DNA from: Siphonodentalium dalli
Lineage: Eukaryota > Mollusca > Scaphopoda > Gadilida > Siphonodentaliidae
Direction: 5' to 3'
DNA: 64,000 nt
Assembly: GCA_032622095.1 (NCBI GenBank)
Contig: CP136061.1
Span: forward strand, 47,561,797 to 47,625,796
Position numbers and translations under genes: made by a program. Within the stretch, counting starts at the first letter, position 1. Every line of letters begins with the position of its first letter. Below are positions 12,314-23,236 of the stretch, piece by piece. Below the pieces are notes generated by a model. That model searched no databases and had not been told where the DNA came from. It saw only the letters and a list, made by a program, of their open reading frames with translations.

Positions 12314-12639
12314 TCTTCTATCGTGTACATTATTTTATATATTCTTTCTGTATCATTGGATTTAGCTACTTTCACTGTTCAAGGGAAATAGTTTGTTTGT
12401 AATCTAGATTATTTTTATAGAGTGAAAAACTGTGTATTCTATATTTATCCATGCTGCTGATAAGTAAACGGGGACTAAAATCTGGTAAGAACACAATAAT
12501 ATAAATATTTTGCATGAAACTTGCATGGTTAACAAATAATTATGCTAATGAATACTAATTGCTCTAGTTATCTTTTTTGGCTTCAATTACGTTATGAGAT
12601 TTTTGCAAATATATGAATGCAACAGGCATCATGTCATGA

Positions 12640-12905
12640 GATGGAACCTTGTTGCTTTCAGAATATTCCAAAACGAGCTATGCAACAAGGTACTATCTTA
12701 TAAATGACCTTGAATTCACGTATTGCCCTTGACCGTTAGTTAACCTTAAAAATTTGGTGCAAACTAAAGTCCCTCAGGGTCAATAATATGGCAACAAAGA
12801 CGCAATACGCAGACCAATGGTATTTGTTAATCGATAACTTTAAACTTTGTTTTGCGATTATCTCAGAACTTTAAAAAACCTACATGGTACCTTGTTGCTC
12901 TAACC
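12640..12905. repeat. Right subterminal motif cluster
   Basis: Counterparts of the left cluster: GGAACCTTGTTGCTTTC near 12643, GCAACAAGGTACTATC near 12682 and GGTACCTTGTTGCTC near 12886, the last running into the terminal repeat. Confidence 0.65.
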
Positions 12906-12930
12906 CCACGCATTGTAGATATCTACTTAC

Positions 12931-13049
12931 GCAGGTTTGCCTTTTGATTGTTTCAGTGATGTTTTGAATGCATCAATTTCTTTCCAGAATTGTAGCACTT
13001 TATCCTCTTCTGCAGAGAAGTTGATCTTTTCTGGAACATGCTCCGCCAT
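12931..13049 (-). CDS. IARS1: Isoleucyl-tRNA synthetase, first coding exon
   Basis: 119-nt coding exon on the minus strand from ATG at 13049, encoding [20 protein letters not shown], then [19 protein letters not shown] plus two bases. The donor is CCTGC|gtaagt. It matches the eukaryotic IleRS N-terminus (VPENINFPAEEEKIL-type, then FW) that precedes the catalytic domain. An upstream in-frame ATG exists, but a tttgtag acceptor-like site two bases before this ATG and family length favour this start, with an upstream 5'UTR exon. Length, phase and continuation into the 9129-9285 exon are all consistent. The donor lies only 20 bp from a transposon end. Confidence 0.93.
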
Positions 13050-15290
13050 GTCTACAAAGACACAATGAGAAATGTAGGTTACCAAGTAGGTTTCTGTGCG
13101 AAATAAAGTTAATTCTTCTCCAAGTCTATGTTTTCTATAATAATTGACCCCTTTATATATATAGCACAAACCACAGTGAATTTGTATCTATGAATTTCAG
13201 CAATGTTGATTAATACGATTAAATGGGAAATAATTAAGACACTTTTTCAAAAATGACTTGCGCTCATCTACGCACAACAGTCTTGATATATTTTAAGTGA
13301 CATTTGCTTAAGGATTTACCCATATGTTTTCATAAAAATTGGGAAGAGAAAATAGTTTTTAGTTGACTTTTCATTTGGTAAATCTTGCAGTGTCAGCTTC
13401 TACACCAATTTTTTATCTTATCCCAAGATAAAATGAAACAAACATTTTGATTGGCTCCTCAAAACGGTCTCTTGCAATGTGTTTATAAGTAGGATTTCAA
13501 TTGAATTTTACTGGTTGGAATGTACGGTAAGCGGAGTGCAATTAATGATGCGTTTTTGATAATCTTCGATCGCCGCCAATGACAATGCACCAATAACAAA
13601 GATCACTGATTGGCTATTTCTTCTGATTAGTTCACTAACCAATTTATTGCGCAAATTATGCAAGATCGAGGTGCAATCACATCACCAAATCGATGTTCAC
13701 GCATGATTTCCTTGATCTTCAAAGTTATACTCGTGCTTCCGTATTTCTTCCTCTCCTAATGGGAGTCCAATCACTTTGGGTGTTCTGAACCGAAATACAT
13801 ATAATGTCCATGCATGAACATGGATGTGGTTGTACCATTTATTTCTCAAAAATGGATGCCAGCAGTTTATCCAATTGGACAAGACGTTGTAACCTTGTGT
13901 CATCAACCTTCAGATACACATTCAAGGTAAATTCATATGCAGAACAGAAAAGTGTTAATCAAATCGCCTTAGATCGCACCGTGGCTGTTTTAATTAGTTG
14001 TGGCGAAGGTGTTTCTGTTAAGCTTCACGTGCGGTCTAACTTATTAAATTCACATTGCGATATTTCGTGTTAGGTGTGAACTGAAGGAACCGACTGAAAT
14101 CACACTAGCTTGATTTAGCTAAGTGAGCTCAAATGAGCTATTTAGCTCATTTGCCACCAGTGCCCAACCTGACAACCCCCTTATGATCAGACCATGGACA
14201 TACTAATATGATCATACGCTAGCGTAATTAACGAACCAAAGCAAAACCACTCACACGAGGATAGCTGTGGCTTTTTTTTGTTTTTTGATCAAAATCAGTT
14301 TATAGATTCCCTGGTATTCCCTCCAAATAAGATTCACATAAGGCTATATTTCCTGGGTTCGTCGAATGAATGGACCCCAATCGTAATTTCGAGTATAAAT
14401 TAGGCGGAACTTACTTCCGGGTACTCTTGATTGACAGCTTGACTATTCATGGTTATAAACTACTACATGTAGTACCAACATCAAAGTTAAAATAGTTATA
14501 CCTTGTTGAGAGGGGAACGGGAACATCTTTAATGAATATAACCAATTTATTTCTTTTCTTGATGCTGGGTGAGCACTGCGGCGGAGATACTATACCGAGA
14601 ATGTGTCCATTTCATAGCTGTTCATTTCATTCAAAGGTGTCACCGTGTCGATTTCAATGAAAATCGACGAACAAGGTCATCGTGTAACTTTCCCCATTGA
14701 CCGAGTTCGCCTGTATCTTCTGCTTTGATCATAATTATGTGTTTCCTTTTGATTCCAGAAAATAGTACCGGTATATTTATGAATTATCACATGCATGTAT
14801 GTACTATATACATGTAGTCTTATGATAACAATTAATTAAATATATGTTATTTCGTTTCACACAGTACTGCATCGTACCAAGTGCTGTACATTAAATGCCC
14901 AGTAGAACGGTAAATTCGTGATGACATTCTTATTATATTTCACATCAGGAATTTTGATAACTTTTCACTCGCCCCGTGTAGACTAGTTACAAGAGTGTCG
15001 TTATTTATTGTGTCTTATTTTCTCAATAAAAGGTAAACTAACGCATGAATGAACTTACATTGAAATTCAATATTCATAATTCTCATTTGCAATACCAGTA
15101 ATCGCAAGACACAGTAACAAGATTTTGACATTAATGCTTTAAGCCCACTGATCTACTGTGCGACAAAAGCGCTCGCGAAATTCAAAACAGCTGCGTCGAA
15201 TTAGATAATAATTGGTGATGTCACAAAATCAGATATAGTCTATATACGACCCAAAGCGTCCGGCTTTAGTTCGTTATTACTGTAATCAGA
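13050..15290. other. Intergenic/5' region of IARS1, no coding exon seen
   Basis: Should hold the IARS1 promoter and any 5'UTR exon. CCAAT-type pentamers cluster at about 13575-13650 (GCCAATGAC, ACCAATAAC, GATTGGC, AACCAATTT), and an ACTTCCGG ETS-like site is at 14413-14420. No CpG-rich island, TATA box or start site could be fixed. The single short ORFs show no family resemblance. Confidence 0.35.
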
Positions 15291-15299
15291 ACAACTTTT

Positions 15300-16160
15300 T
15301 TATCTAATATTGGAAATGTTCTTTGGAATAAATTGGATAACTAGAAGTGATCCTGAACATGTCTGTAAATTTTCAAAACATTTCTCTAATAAATGTCGGC
15401 TGCAGGGTGTTCAGATAGATTGAAATGTGAAATCCAAGATGGCCACTAGCGGCCAAGTTTTTCAATGAAATTTGAAAAAAATTGATAGCTCCAATCTGGT
15501 GGTACCCAGAAGATCCAAATGAAGTTTTGTGATGTGGCTTGTAGGGTGTGCCGAAGGATTTTAGTCATAAAAAGAGTCAAATTCAAGATGGCCACTGGTG
15601 GCCATGTTTTTCAACAAAATTTGGAAATATTTGATGGCTTCATCCAGAGTTCAACCAAACGATCCGTATGAAGTTTAGTAACAATCAGATTAGGAATGTG
15701 GTCTGTAGGGTATGCGAAAGGATTTAGTTTTGCAAAGAGTAAAATCCAAGATGGCTGCTGGCGGCCATGTTTTTCATCGAAAATATTTGATACATGTAGC
15801 TCACATCTAGAGGTAATCCTAAACATGCCTGTAAATTTTCAAAACAATTCTCCAATAAATGTAGGCTGCAGGCAGTGTCAATGGATTCAAATTTAAAATC
15901 CAAGATGGCTACTGGCAGCATTGTTTTTAATGAATTTCAGTAAAAATTGATGGCTCCCATCTAGAGGTCACCCAGAAAATCCATACAAAGTTTTGTGATG
16001 AAGGGAGGTCGCCTGTTGTGTATGCCAAAGAATTTACTAGTAGTCATACAAGGAGTAAATTCCAAGATGACTACTGCTGGTCATGTTTTTCAATAAAATT
16101 TAATGTTTTTCAATGAAATTTGGAAACATTTACTGGCTCCCATACAGTGGATACAACATC
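15300..16160 (+). repeat. 'aagatggc' tandem satellite block
   Basis: Repeats of the order: GATCCTGAACATG block, TGTAAATTTTCAAAACATTT, CTCCAATAAATG, GGCTGCAGGGTGT, a GATTCAAATTTGAAATCCA block, AAGATGGCTGCTGGCGGCCA, TGTTTTTCAATGAAATTTGG, a GATGGCTCCCATC block. Imperfect units of roughly 130-170 bp alternate between two subtypes. The same family occurs at 16890-17150, 52800-53345 and 58430-58625. Confidence 0.8.
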
Positions 16161-16889
16161 AAAGGAACCACAGCGGTTGGCAAAAGACACATTGTCACTC
16201 TGTGTCAAATGTACTCTAGCAGTAAACCAGTGTGACGTCATGAGCAGAGCTCATGTCAAGTGCTATATGCACATTCTCAATTTCTGCATGTTTTCTTTGT
16301 ATATTGTTCAAAGTACCACTGAATCAAAACAATTTGGTGTAAAATCAAAAGCCATTCCTCAGACAGAGATGACCTGATGCTGGATTCATCAGTAATGGAT
16401 AATTTTTGTATTAATTGGATAGGGAAAAAATACACACATAATAACTATTAATATTTTAATTGTTTTATTTTTAATTAAACATTTTTTTGATACAGACCTT
16501 GTTTTGAGGTAAAATGTCTGCACTGTTCGACGCAGCGACTGCCAGACCTCGCCTATCTTCATGGTTGTTGCTCAGAATTCAACCCCCTAATGACTTATAT
16601 ACTGATGTATAATGCGCATTTTGAGGGGAAACAGTGGGTCAGAAAGTTGGGACTTATAGACAGAAATCTAGGGTAAATTAAAATAAGAGAGGCTGGTTAC
16701 AACTTAACATTCGCTGACAAAGCGTTACGCCGAGGAGGGTGTAGACAACTGTGCATGTGGTCCGCACTACTGATCATGCCTTATTCATGCACCAAGAACA
16801 GGATCCCTTGCAATCTGTTATTCATCAGTGTTGGTGATCACTCGTCCTGTGTAAAAAGGGGGCTGAGCTAGATCTCAGGCTATTTTGTG
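16161..16889. other. Intergenic, nothing recognised
   Basis: AT-rich with no repeat match or exon seen; it lies between two blocks of the same satellite. Confidence 0.4.
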
Positions 16890-17165
16890 GCCAATATTAA
16901 GTTAAGGTAGGGGAGGGGAATGAGGCTGCTCGACGGCCGGCTGCCGTAGTAGCGGAAACCCTGCATAGTTTTCATCGAAAAAATTCTATAGCTCCCATCC
17001 TGAGGTGATCCTAAACATGCCTGTAAATTTTCAAAACAATTCTCCAATAGATGCGGGCTGCAGGGTGTGCCGATGAATTCAAACTTGAAATCCAAGAATG
17101 CTGCTGGCGATCACAGACGTATGCACAGATGCCATTAGTAACTCGACTTCGTCAAGTAGAGCTAA
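16890..17165 (+). repeat. 'aagatggc' satellite fragment with CTTCGTCAAGT tail
   Basis: Shares ATCCTAAACATGCCTGTAAA, CAATTCTCCAATA and GGGCTGCAGGGTGTGCC with the 15.3-16.1 kb block. It ends in CGACTTCGTCAAGTAGAGCT, the same tail found at 53320-53345. Confidence 0.75.
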
Positions 17166-17393
17166 AAAGAAAGAGTACCATCCTATGAAATCCTAACCTG
17201 CTAACATGTATGCTCCTGGTCTGCTGTCGGTTTTCAGATTGTCACACGCAGATCATGTGTAAATGGTATTCTACCAGTTGTGATGGTCTTCTGTCATCTG
17301 TGAAAACACAAGAATGCAGAATCGAACACACACCCTGAAGTCAGTGGAGATGTCATATAGTGGTCTAGTTTATGGTTCGTGAACACCTAGGAA

Positions 17394-18333
17394 TAGTGCT
17401 GGGCGGTATTTAAGCATAAAAATACCGCGGTAATCCTAAAACCATACCGCGGTATACAGTATTACCGATTATTTCAATTAATCCATTAAAAACCCCATTA
17501 ACTTGCATTAAGTAGTGATCGTTTGGTACACAAGTCAACTGTTTTTTGTAGGAAAATAAATAAGGAAACACACACACCAATGCTCCGTTTTATAAATTAT
17601 GGATTAACAAACTGTGGCAATTTATCATTTGTTTGCATGCATCATGCATGAATTCACAAGGTATGCTGATCTCAAACACAGGTAATAATTGTGAGTTATG
17701 GAAGCATCATTCAGCGGATACATCCAAGAGCTTTGAGATAACCCCCACTGACTCGAACAGAGCACGTGCTGTTAAGTTGGATATTGGAGTGTTCCGCCGG
17801 GTGTGAATAAGTATAATGCTTTTATTAAATGCCGGGAAATAAGGTGTATTACTTTCAAAGTATTTAACTTATAGAACTATCATTCACTTCTCAGTTGAAT
17901 TATTATAAATCATACATATAAATCCACGTTTATGAACGTGATTAATCATTCCCACTCAATAACACCCCGGGAAATAATGAGCTATCCCACACATTCAGTA
18001 GTTTAAAAATAGCACAGAATGATGCAATCATAACTTGCAATATAATAGTGGGCTGGATTTTGTCCAAGGTAGCAATGGAATGCATTTTTGGCAAATGTCA
18101 TCGTGACAGAAGTGAAGATTGAACAGTTTCTTTCAACTAAAAGATAATTGTGGTGTAAAGAAACCAAGTAGTTCTTTGTATTCCAATAAAGGTAAACCAC
18201 AATGTACCCGGTAACGGGCCGGTATGACCTGTAACCTGTAACCACGGTTTACCGATTATGGAAAAAAATGACGGTAACGGTATTGAAAATCTTACTGATT
18301 ATAATCGGTATACAGAAATAACGCCCAGCACTA
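17394..18333. mobile_element. hAT-type non-autonomous element (940 bp)
   Basis: Ends TAGTGCTGGGCGGTATTT and (complement) TAGTGCTGGGCGTTATTTC form inverted repeats followed by paired ACCGCGGTA/GGTAACGG-type motifs. Flanks CCTAGGAA (17386-17393) and CCTCGGAA (18334-18341) are an 8-bp target duplication with one mismatch, as expected for hAT. No transposase ORF is present. Confidence 0.88.
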
Positions 18334-18479
18334 CCTCGGAACGCAGATTCCAATACACTCATTGAGTTATTTAAATCCGAGTTTGTGACCCAGACATGAT
18401 CCACATGTGACTATTGGAACACGTTCGTGGTTAGGATATTGGATATAAACCTGCCGCTTGCGCATATAGGTTCTACCGG

Positions 18480-18965
18480 CGATAATGCACCATAGGTGCT
18501 GGCATACCTCCACTGTGCTAATGCTAAATCAAAACATTGGGCAGAATACATTTTAAAGCAAATAAAAAAGGGAAAATGCGAACATAATCATTTAACAAGT
18601 CCTTCTAATGGTAAACATCCATACCCTCCTGTAAAACATTTCATTGAGATCTTACATCCAATGGCTGAGATACAGTATCTGAGTGTGCATGCACGAACAA
18701 ACAGAAAATCATCATTTGTTAAATTTATATTAAAATATAACAAAGAAGGATAACTCCAGAATAGGATCGCAAACATCATCGTTAACTACTCTTTTGAATG
18801 GCTCCAGATGGCCAAACTCCGTCCCAAAACTCATTCAGATCTGTAGACCAATGGCGGAGATGTTTGCTCGGATGAATGCACAGACAAACACATGGATGGA
18901 CGGACACACACATGGATGGCGGACGCACACATGGATGGACGGACATATGGATGTAATCCAGCTTA
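18480..18965 (+). repeat. Two-unit repeat with ATGGATGGACGG tail
   Basis: Two diverged copies of a block containing AAACATCC or AAACTCCGTCC, then TCATTgAGATCTtaca/gtagaCCAATGGCtGAGAT and a TGCACgAACAAAC end (about 18590-18705 and 18790-18890), then a CACATGGATGGACGGACACA microsatellite. This is the same tandem-core-plus-GGAC-tail design as at 9.5 kb and 47 kb. Confidence 0.65.
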
Positions 18966-19347
18966 CGGGCTATAAAATAACACCCAAATTATGTGAACGA
19001 AAGTGTGTCATTCCAACAGTAAGATATATGCAAGAATATGCACCTAAACTGAACTGATTCTAAAGTAAAGGTAAGAAGAACTTCAAGAAGACATTCAATT
19101 TCATTTTCAACCTGTCCACCGGTGGCCGTTTCGTTCGCCGGTCGGTGTTCAACTTGAAAAGAGAAGACATTTCTCACATACTTCATACTTACTACTAATT
19201 TGAACAGCAACTAACTTGTTATGATATTTATCTTATATTTGCTGATTAAATAGACCATATATTACACAGTTATTGCATATCAAAAGCTTGCATCATCCAT
19301 GCGGCTGTTCCGAATTTTTACGCAGCTTTAGATCAGGGGACGTAAGT

Positions 19348-19356
19348 CACTTCCGG
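19348..19356 (+). promoter_or_regulatory. ETS-type site in the TMEM167B promoter/5'UTR
   Basis: CACTTCCGG lies about 54-62 bp before the TMEM167B start codon in a GC-rich patch (CCGGCCACGCGCACCCG). ETS/GABP sites close to the start are common in TATA-less housekeeping promoters. The start of transcription itself is not visible. Confidence 0.45.
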
Positions 19357-19409
19357 CCACGCGCACCCGTGTTTACATTTTCCAACTGGTGATTTCAATA
19401 AAGAAAAAG

Positions 19410-19419
19410 ATGGTTAACG
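19410..19419 (+). CDS. TMEM167B: TMEM167B (Kish-B), coding exon 1 of 3
   Basis: A 10-nt coding exon, ATGGTTAACG followed by the donor gtaacc, encodes MVN plus one base. I chose it because exon 2 needs a 5' partner ending in phase 1, the family protein starts M-x-N before the YSxDG motif, and the joined gene is exactly 74 codons plus stop, the length of human TMEM167B. The product is a small secretory-pathway membrane protein with an N-terminal segment and a C-terminal hydrophobic helix, thought to sit in the Golgi (family knowledge). It lies about 6.4 kb from the IARS1 start in divergent orientation. Intron 1 is 3.2 kb and full of repeats. Confidence 0.78.
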
Positions 19420-20255
19420 GTAACCAACATGGGTGATAATTGCAACCCAAACTGACAACACTTTTTGCTAGGGCAATATCATACGACTTCCCCGTCGAGA
19501 AAATTTGTCGCCCAATGTTTTGAGTTTTTCAAAGAAATGTAACTCTAAGACTAAGTCTAACCTTTAGGCTTTACTAAATAACGGGCATACCCAAACTTGG
19601 GCCAAAGAATCACACCACAGAGAGACACATTTCAAGAATACTATAGGAAATAAAATTGGTAGGGTGCTTGGGGGAGGCGGGCGGTACTGTCTAACAAACT
19701 TCAGCCCAAAATGTTCTCGACGGGGAACAGGGGAAGTCATATGAGATTGCCTTTGCTAGTTTGTTTATAATTTATATGCAAAAAAATTATAGGATGGTCC
19801 AAATGAACTCCCTGGTTGATATTTCACTAGCACCACTATGTCTGTGGTTAGTGCGGTGGGGAGTTGGGTTGGTACATATGACTCAGTGAAATCGGCACAC
19901 CTCATCAAGATTCCATACCGTTTCAGACTCGGGGTTTAATACAAGTTTCAACGCCATGATTGGTTTCGAATTATCACATTATCAAAGACACGCGCATATT
20001 TTGAATTTAGTTCTATTACGTTGATTCGTGGGTACGAAAACATTTACGTTTCAGAGGGAAGTAAAGTGGTAAATAAACTTTTAGATGGAGAATTCAGTGT
20101 TAATTTTCTGGGAAAGTTTACATTATGCCAAAAAAATATATACCCGCCCGCCCCTATTTCGGAGCTCCCGACGGTTTTCATTTTATTCATTATGCAAAAA
20201 AAACAAATACTAGTACATGCTCTAAAATTGGATATATATCATATGTTATATCTAT
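19420..20255. other. TMEM167B intron 1, first part
   Basis: No repeat family or exon identified. Two related blocks occur at about 19460-19510 and 19690-19755: GCAATATCATACGACTTCCC with CGTCGAGAA, and the inverted CGACGGGGAACAGGGGAAGT with CATATGAGATTGC. They outline a ~290-bp inverted-repeat element. Confidence 0.45.
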
Positions 20256-20259
20256 TTAA

Positions 20260-21023
20260 CTCATTGAACGCCGGCGACGAGATATCTCGTCGCCCAACGT
20301 CATGACGTTGCACGCCGGCGACGAGATATCTCGTCGCCCAGATTTACGTCCCGTCCTTTTAATTTCCGAATGCTCTGTTTGCGTTCCCTGTACCCATAGG
20401 CTATATATCATCTGCTAATTGAAAACTATTATCCAACCATTCTTCGTGATATTATCTATTTCTTATATATTAACAATTCTGATAGTTTTATCACATAATT
20501 CACGGTTAGAGGCATGCTCAACGCGTGAAGTGAAAAGATGGCGCCGATTTACGGCTCATTATGAAATGTTTCATGGCTTCGTCAGGATTTGTCATGTGAC
20601 GGAAATGAGATCGTAGAAATCGTTGGTTATATAATTTTATTGCTCCAAACCATGGTATGTGAATTTTAATCATTGCTATTAACGATTCAAATAACAACCT
20701 GCACATTGTAAATTATAAAATTAATAAATAATATTCAAATAATTCAAATTCAATTCCCATCTATATATATGGGCCTACGTGGTTTGATATCATAATCTCG
20801 GGATGTGAAATCACTGGCTAGTCAGCTGATCATCCATGTGCATCGCTTGTTTTGGATACTTGTTGTAGTGAAGATACTTGTTGTAGTGAAGACGGTCCAA
20901 TTGTTTTATATATGCGCGCAGATAAGAAATTATCAAAGTTTGATGTGACGGGCGTCATGACGTCGCCCCAGGGAGGCTGGCCGCCGGGCGACGTAATCCA
21001 CCAGGAGGCTGGAGTTCAATCAG
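20260..21023. mobile_element. TTAA-flanked (piggyBac-like) element with palindromic left end
   Basis: TTAA lies at 20256-20259 and 21024-21027. The inner ends CTCATTGAACGCC and (complement) CTGATTGAACTCC form short inverted repeats. The left end carries two copies of the 22-bp palindrome centred in GAGATATCTC, separated by AACGTCATGACGTT. The right end has the related GGGCGTCATGACGTCGCCCC. TTAA target sites are typical of piggyBac and Kolobok elements. There is no transposase inside. Confidence 0.75.
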
Positions 21024-21111
21024 TTAAAAGGGCAGGATTTATTAAAGTGATGAAATTTTTTCAGAAATGTAATAAAGCTTCAATTAAACTAGTACATGAT
21101 GGAAATATATC

Positions 21112-22246
21112 CATTCTATTGTGAGATATATGTCCTGTTAGAAGCCAAGATACTGCATTTCACGGGTTTAGATTTATAATTTTTCATTTCATGGTGTCCG
21201 ATGTCCCCAAATTAGACCAATATAAAGGCCTGCTCAAACAATTCTGTACTCTCTTTAAATTCACCGATGTTACTGAATATATTCGTCAAAACAATTATCC
21301 GTGAGCACCATTTTATAGTGTGCAAATATAGTTTTAATCGTTGTAGTGCCCTGTTAAAAAGTGATCCATTACAGGAAAATCGTAATTTTATTCCCAATGA
21401 TTCAGAGATTTTAGAGACACTCGGTATCAATATGCTGTTAATTGTGGCAGATGCAAACCAAAATTTCCAACTGATGACAATATTTATCTAGTTCGGTACA
21501 AAACACATCGTTTAATAACATGTATGCTATAATAGCTATTAAATTAATCGTGAAATAGTGCAGGCATACATATATAGACTGTAATGATGCAAATGTTAGT
21601 TTTTGTGCTCTCTGTGTTTCTTTAATGTTAAATTCACTGTATTATTATTATTATTATTCAAATACCGCATAAAGTTATTCCATTCTATTGTGAGATATAT
21701 GTCCTGTTAGAAGCCAAGATACTGCATTTCACGGGTTTAGATTTATAATTTTTCATTTCATGGTGTCCGATGTCCCCAAATTAGACCAATATAAAGGCCT
21801 GCTCAAACAATTCTGTACTCTCTTTAAATTCACCGATGTTACTGAATATATTCGTCAAAACAATTATCCGTGAGCACCATTTTATAGTGTGCAAATATAG
21901 TTTTAATCGTTGTAGTGCCCTGTTAAAAAGTGATCCATTACAGGAAAATCGTAATTTTATTCCCAATGATTCAGAGATTTTAGAGACACTCGGTATCAAT
22001 ATGCTGTTAATTGTGGCAGATGCAAACCAAAATTTCCAACTGATGACAATATTTATCTAGTTCGGTACAAAACACATCGTTTAATAACATGTATGCTATA
22101 ATAGCTATTAAATTAATCGTGAAATAGTGCAGGCATACATATATAGACTGTAATGATGCAAATGTTAGTTTTTGTGCTCTCTGTGTTTCTTTAATGTTAA
22201 ATTCACTGTATTATTATTATTATTCAAATACCGCATAAAGTTATTT
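21112..22246 (+). repeat. Recent tandem duplication, 569-bp unit
   Basis: Two head-to-tail copies start with CCATTCTATTGTGAGATATA (about 21112 and 21681) and end AATACCGCATAAAGTTATT. They appear identical apart from one ATT triplet in the ATT-repeat near the end. It lies within TMEM167B intron 1. The ORFs inside are duplicated with it and show no family resemblance. Confidence 0.93.
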
Positions 22247-22610
22247 TACTGTTTAAATAATGTTTCCTTGCTTTTACAATAAAACAATAAATTACACTAT
22301 ATATTCTAATAGAATCTACTTAGTTTTATTATTTTATAGTCAATTACAAACAAAGAGAAGTTGGCTGGGGGGGTCGCATGCAAATTTATTTCGAGAAAGT
22401 TGAAAATAAAATGAAGAAATAAAATAAAATGAAAAGCCATTTCAAACATTAATTGGCTAATTTAAATATTCCTAGTACGGTATATGATGACAGGTCATGG
22501 TCCATACAGACTCATCGCTAAACCTACTAGTAGCTTAGCTGAGAAATTGCATCCACTTACAAATTGATTATTGTTGTCCTTGTAAAATGTTTCTTTTCTT
22601 CTATTTCCAG
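22247..22610. other. TMEM167B intron 1, last part
   Basis: AT-rich, with an A-rich AAATAAAATGAAAAG patch near 22405-22435 and a pyrimidine tract (TTTCTTTTCTTCTATTTCCAG) leading into exon 2. Confidence 0.5.
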
Positions 22611-22742
22611 CATATTCATTTGATGGCATGCTCCTCTTTGGACTTCTGTTAATCTGCACATGTGCTTATTTTCGGAGAATTCCCAGACTAAAGCAGTGGT
22701 TTTTATCAGAAAGAAAGGGTTTCTTAGGTATATTCTACAAAG
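22611..22742 (+). CDS. TMEM167B: TMEM167B (Kish-B), coding exon 2
   Basis: 132-nt exon with acceptor tttccag|CATATT and donor CAAAG|gtaaga. It reads (A)[19 protein letters not shown], then [17 protein letters not shown] and FLGIFYK. The N-terminal hydrophobic stretch ([15 protein letters not shown]) is the first membrane segment, and RIPRL followed by basic residues is the cytosol- or lumen-facing linker. YSxDGxLxFGLL and CTCAYF distinguish Kish-B from Kish-A. Confidence 0.95.
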
Positions 22743-23236
22743 GTAAGAGCAAATGGTTCTATGGAACTTGGCCAATTAACTGCCATGATTGTTGGAAAGA
22801 GGGCACGGTGCACACTAAAGCTGATGTTTTCATTGAAAGTATTCACTACACAAAACTATGCTTTAAATGTTATAATTTCATGGGTTTTATAGATTACTTT
22901 GATTATAATTGTATTTTAACTCTAACAATTTGCTAATGTGCTGGTAGGTTAAGGGGTTCCCAGGGCTATGTCAGGAGGTGGAAAGTTTAAATGGGCCTAC
23001 ACAGAAAACTACACCACATGAAGGAATATATGCTATATGTAGACCATATCAAACAAGTTATATAACAATAGAAATGTCAAAAAGAGTACTTTAATCATTG
23101 TTTTTGTTGGGAAATTTTTGGGAAAAGCATTCTCAGCAAGAATATAAATTGAGGGGAAATGAATAACTGCAATAAAAAGTACATGATCTGAACTAGTAAA
23201 AGGCTCAAATGGAACTTTAATTGTTTTCTTTTACAG

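Larger units (their letters stand above)
10121..12910 (+). mobile_element. 2.79-kb DNA transposon with 26-bp perfect TIRs and CATT target duplication
   Basis: Both ends start CGTGGGGTTAGAGC and match perfectly for 26 bp. CATT immediately flanks both ends (10117-10120 and 12911-12914), giving a 4-bp target duplication. Inside is a plus-strand transposase-like coding region with disabling mutations, and near both ends are many copies of an AACAAGGTAC motif. The element sits in the first coding intron of IARS1, 20 bp from the donor of the exon at 12931-13049. The perfect TIR pair suggests a fairly recent insertion, but the coding region has decayed. I do not recognise a named superfamily with this end sequence. 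Confidence 0.9.

Noticed and set aside
10121-12910. Assignment of the IARS1-intron transposon to piggyBac, Kolobok or Ginger
   Set aside because: The duplication is CATT not TTAA, the ends do not match those groups as I know them, and the protein motifs are of the DUF7869 type.
20021-20305. 94-codon plus-strand ORF in the TMEM167B intron
   Set aside because: No homology recognised, ends inside a transposon terminus and has no splice or codon support.
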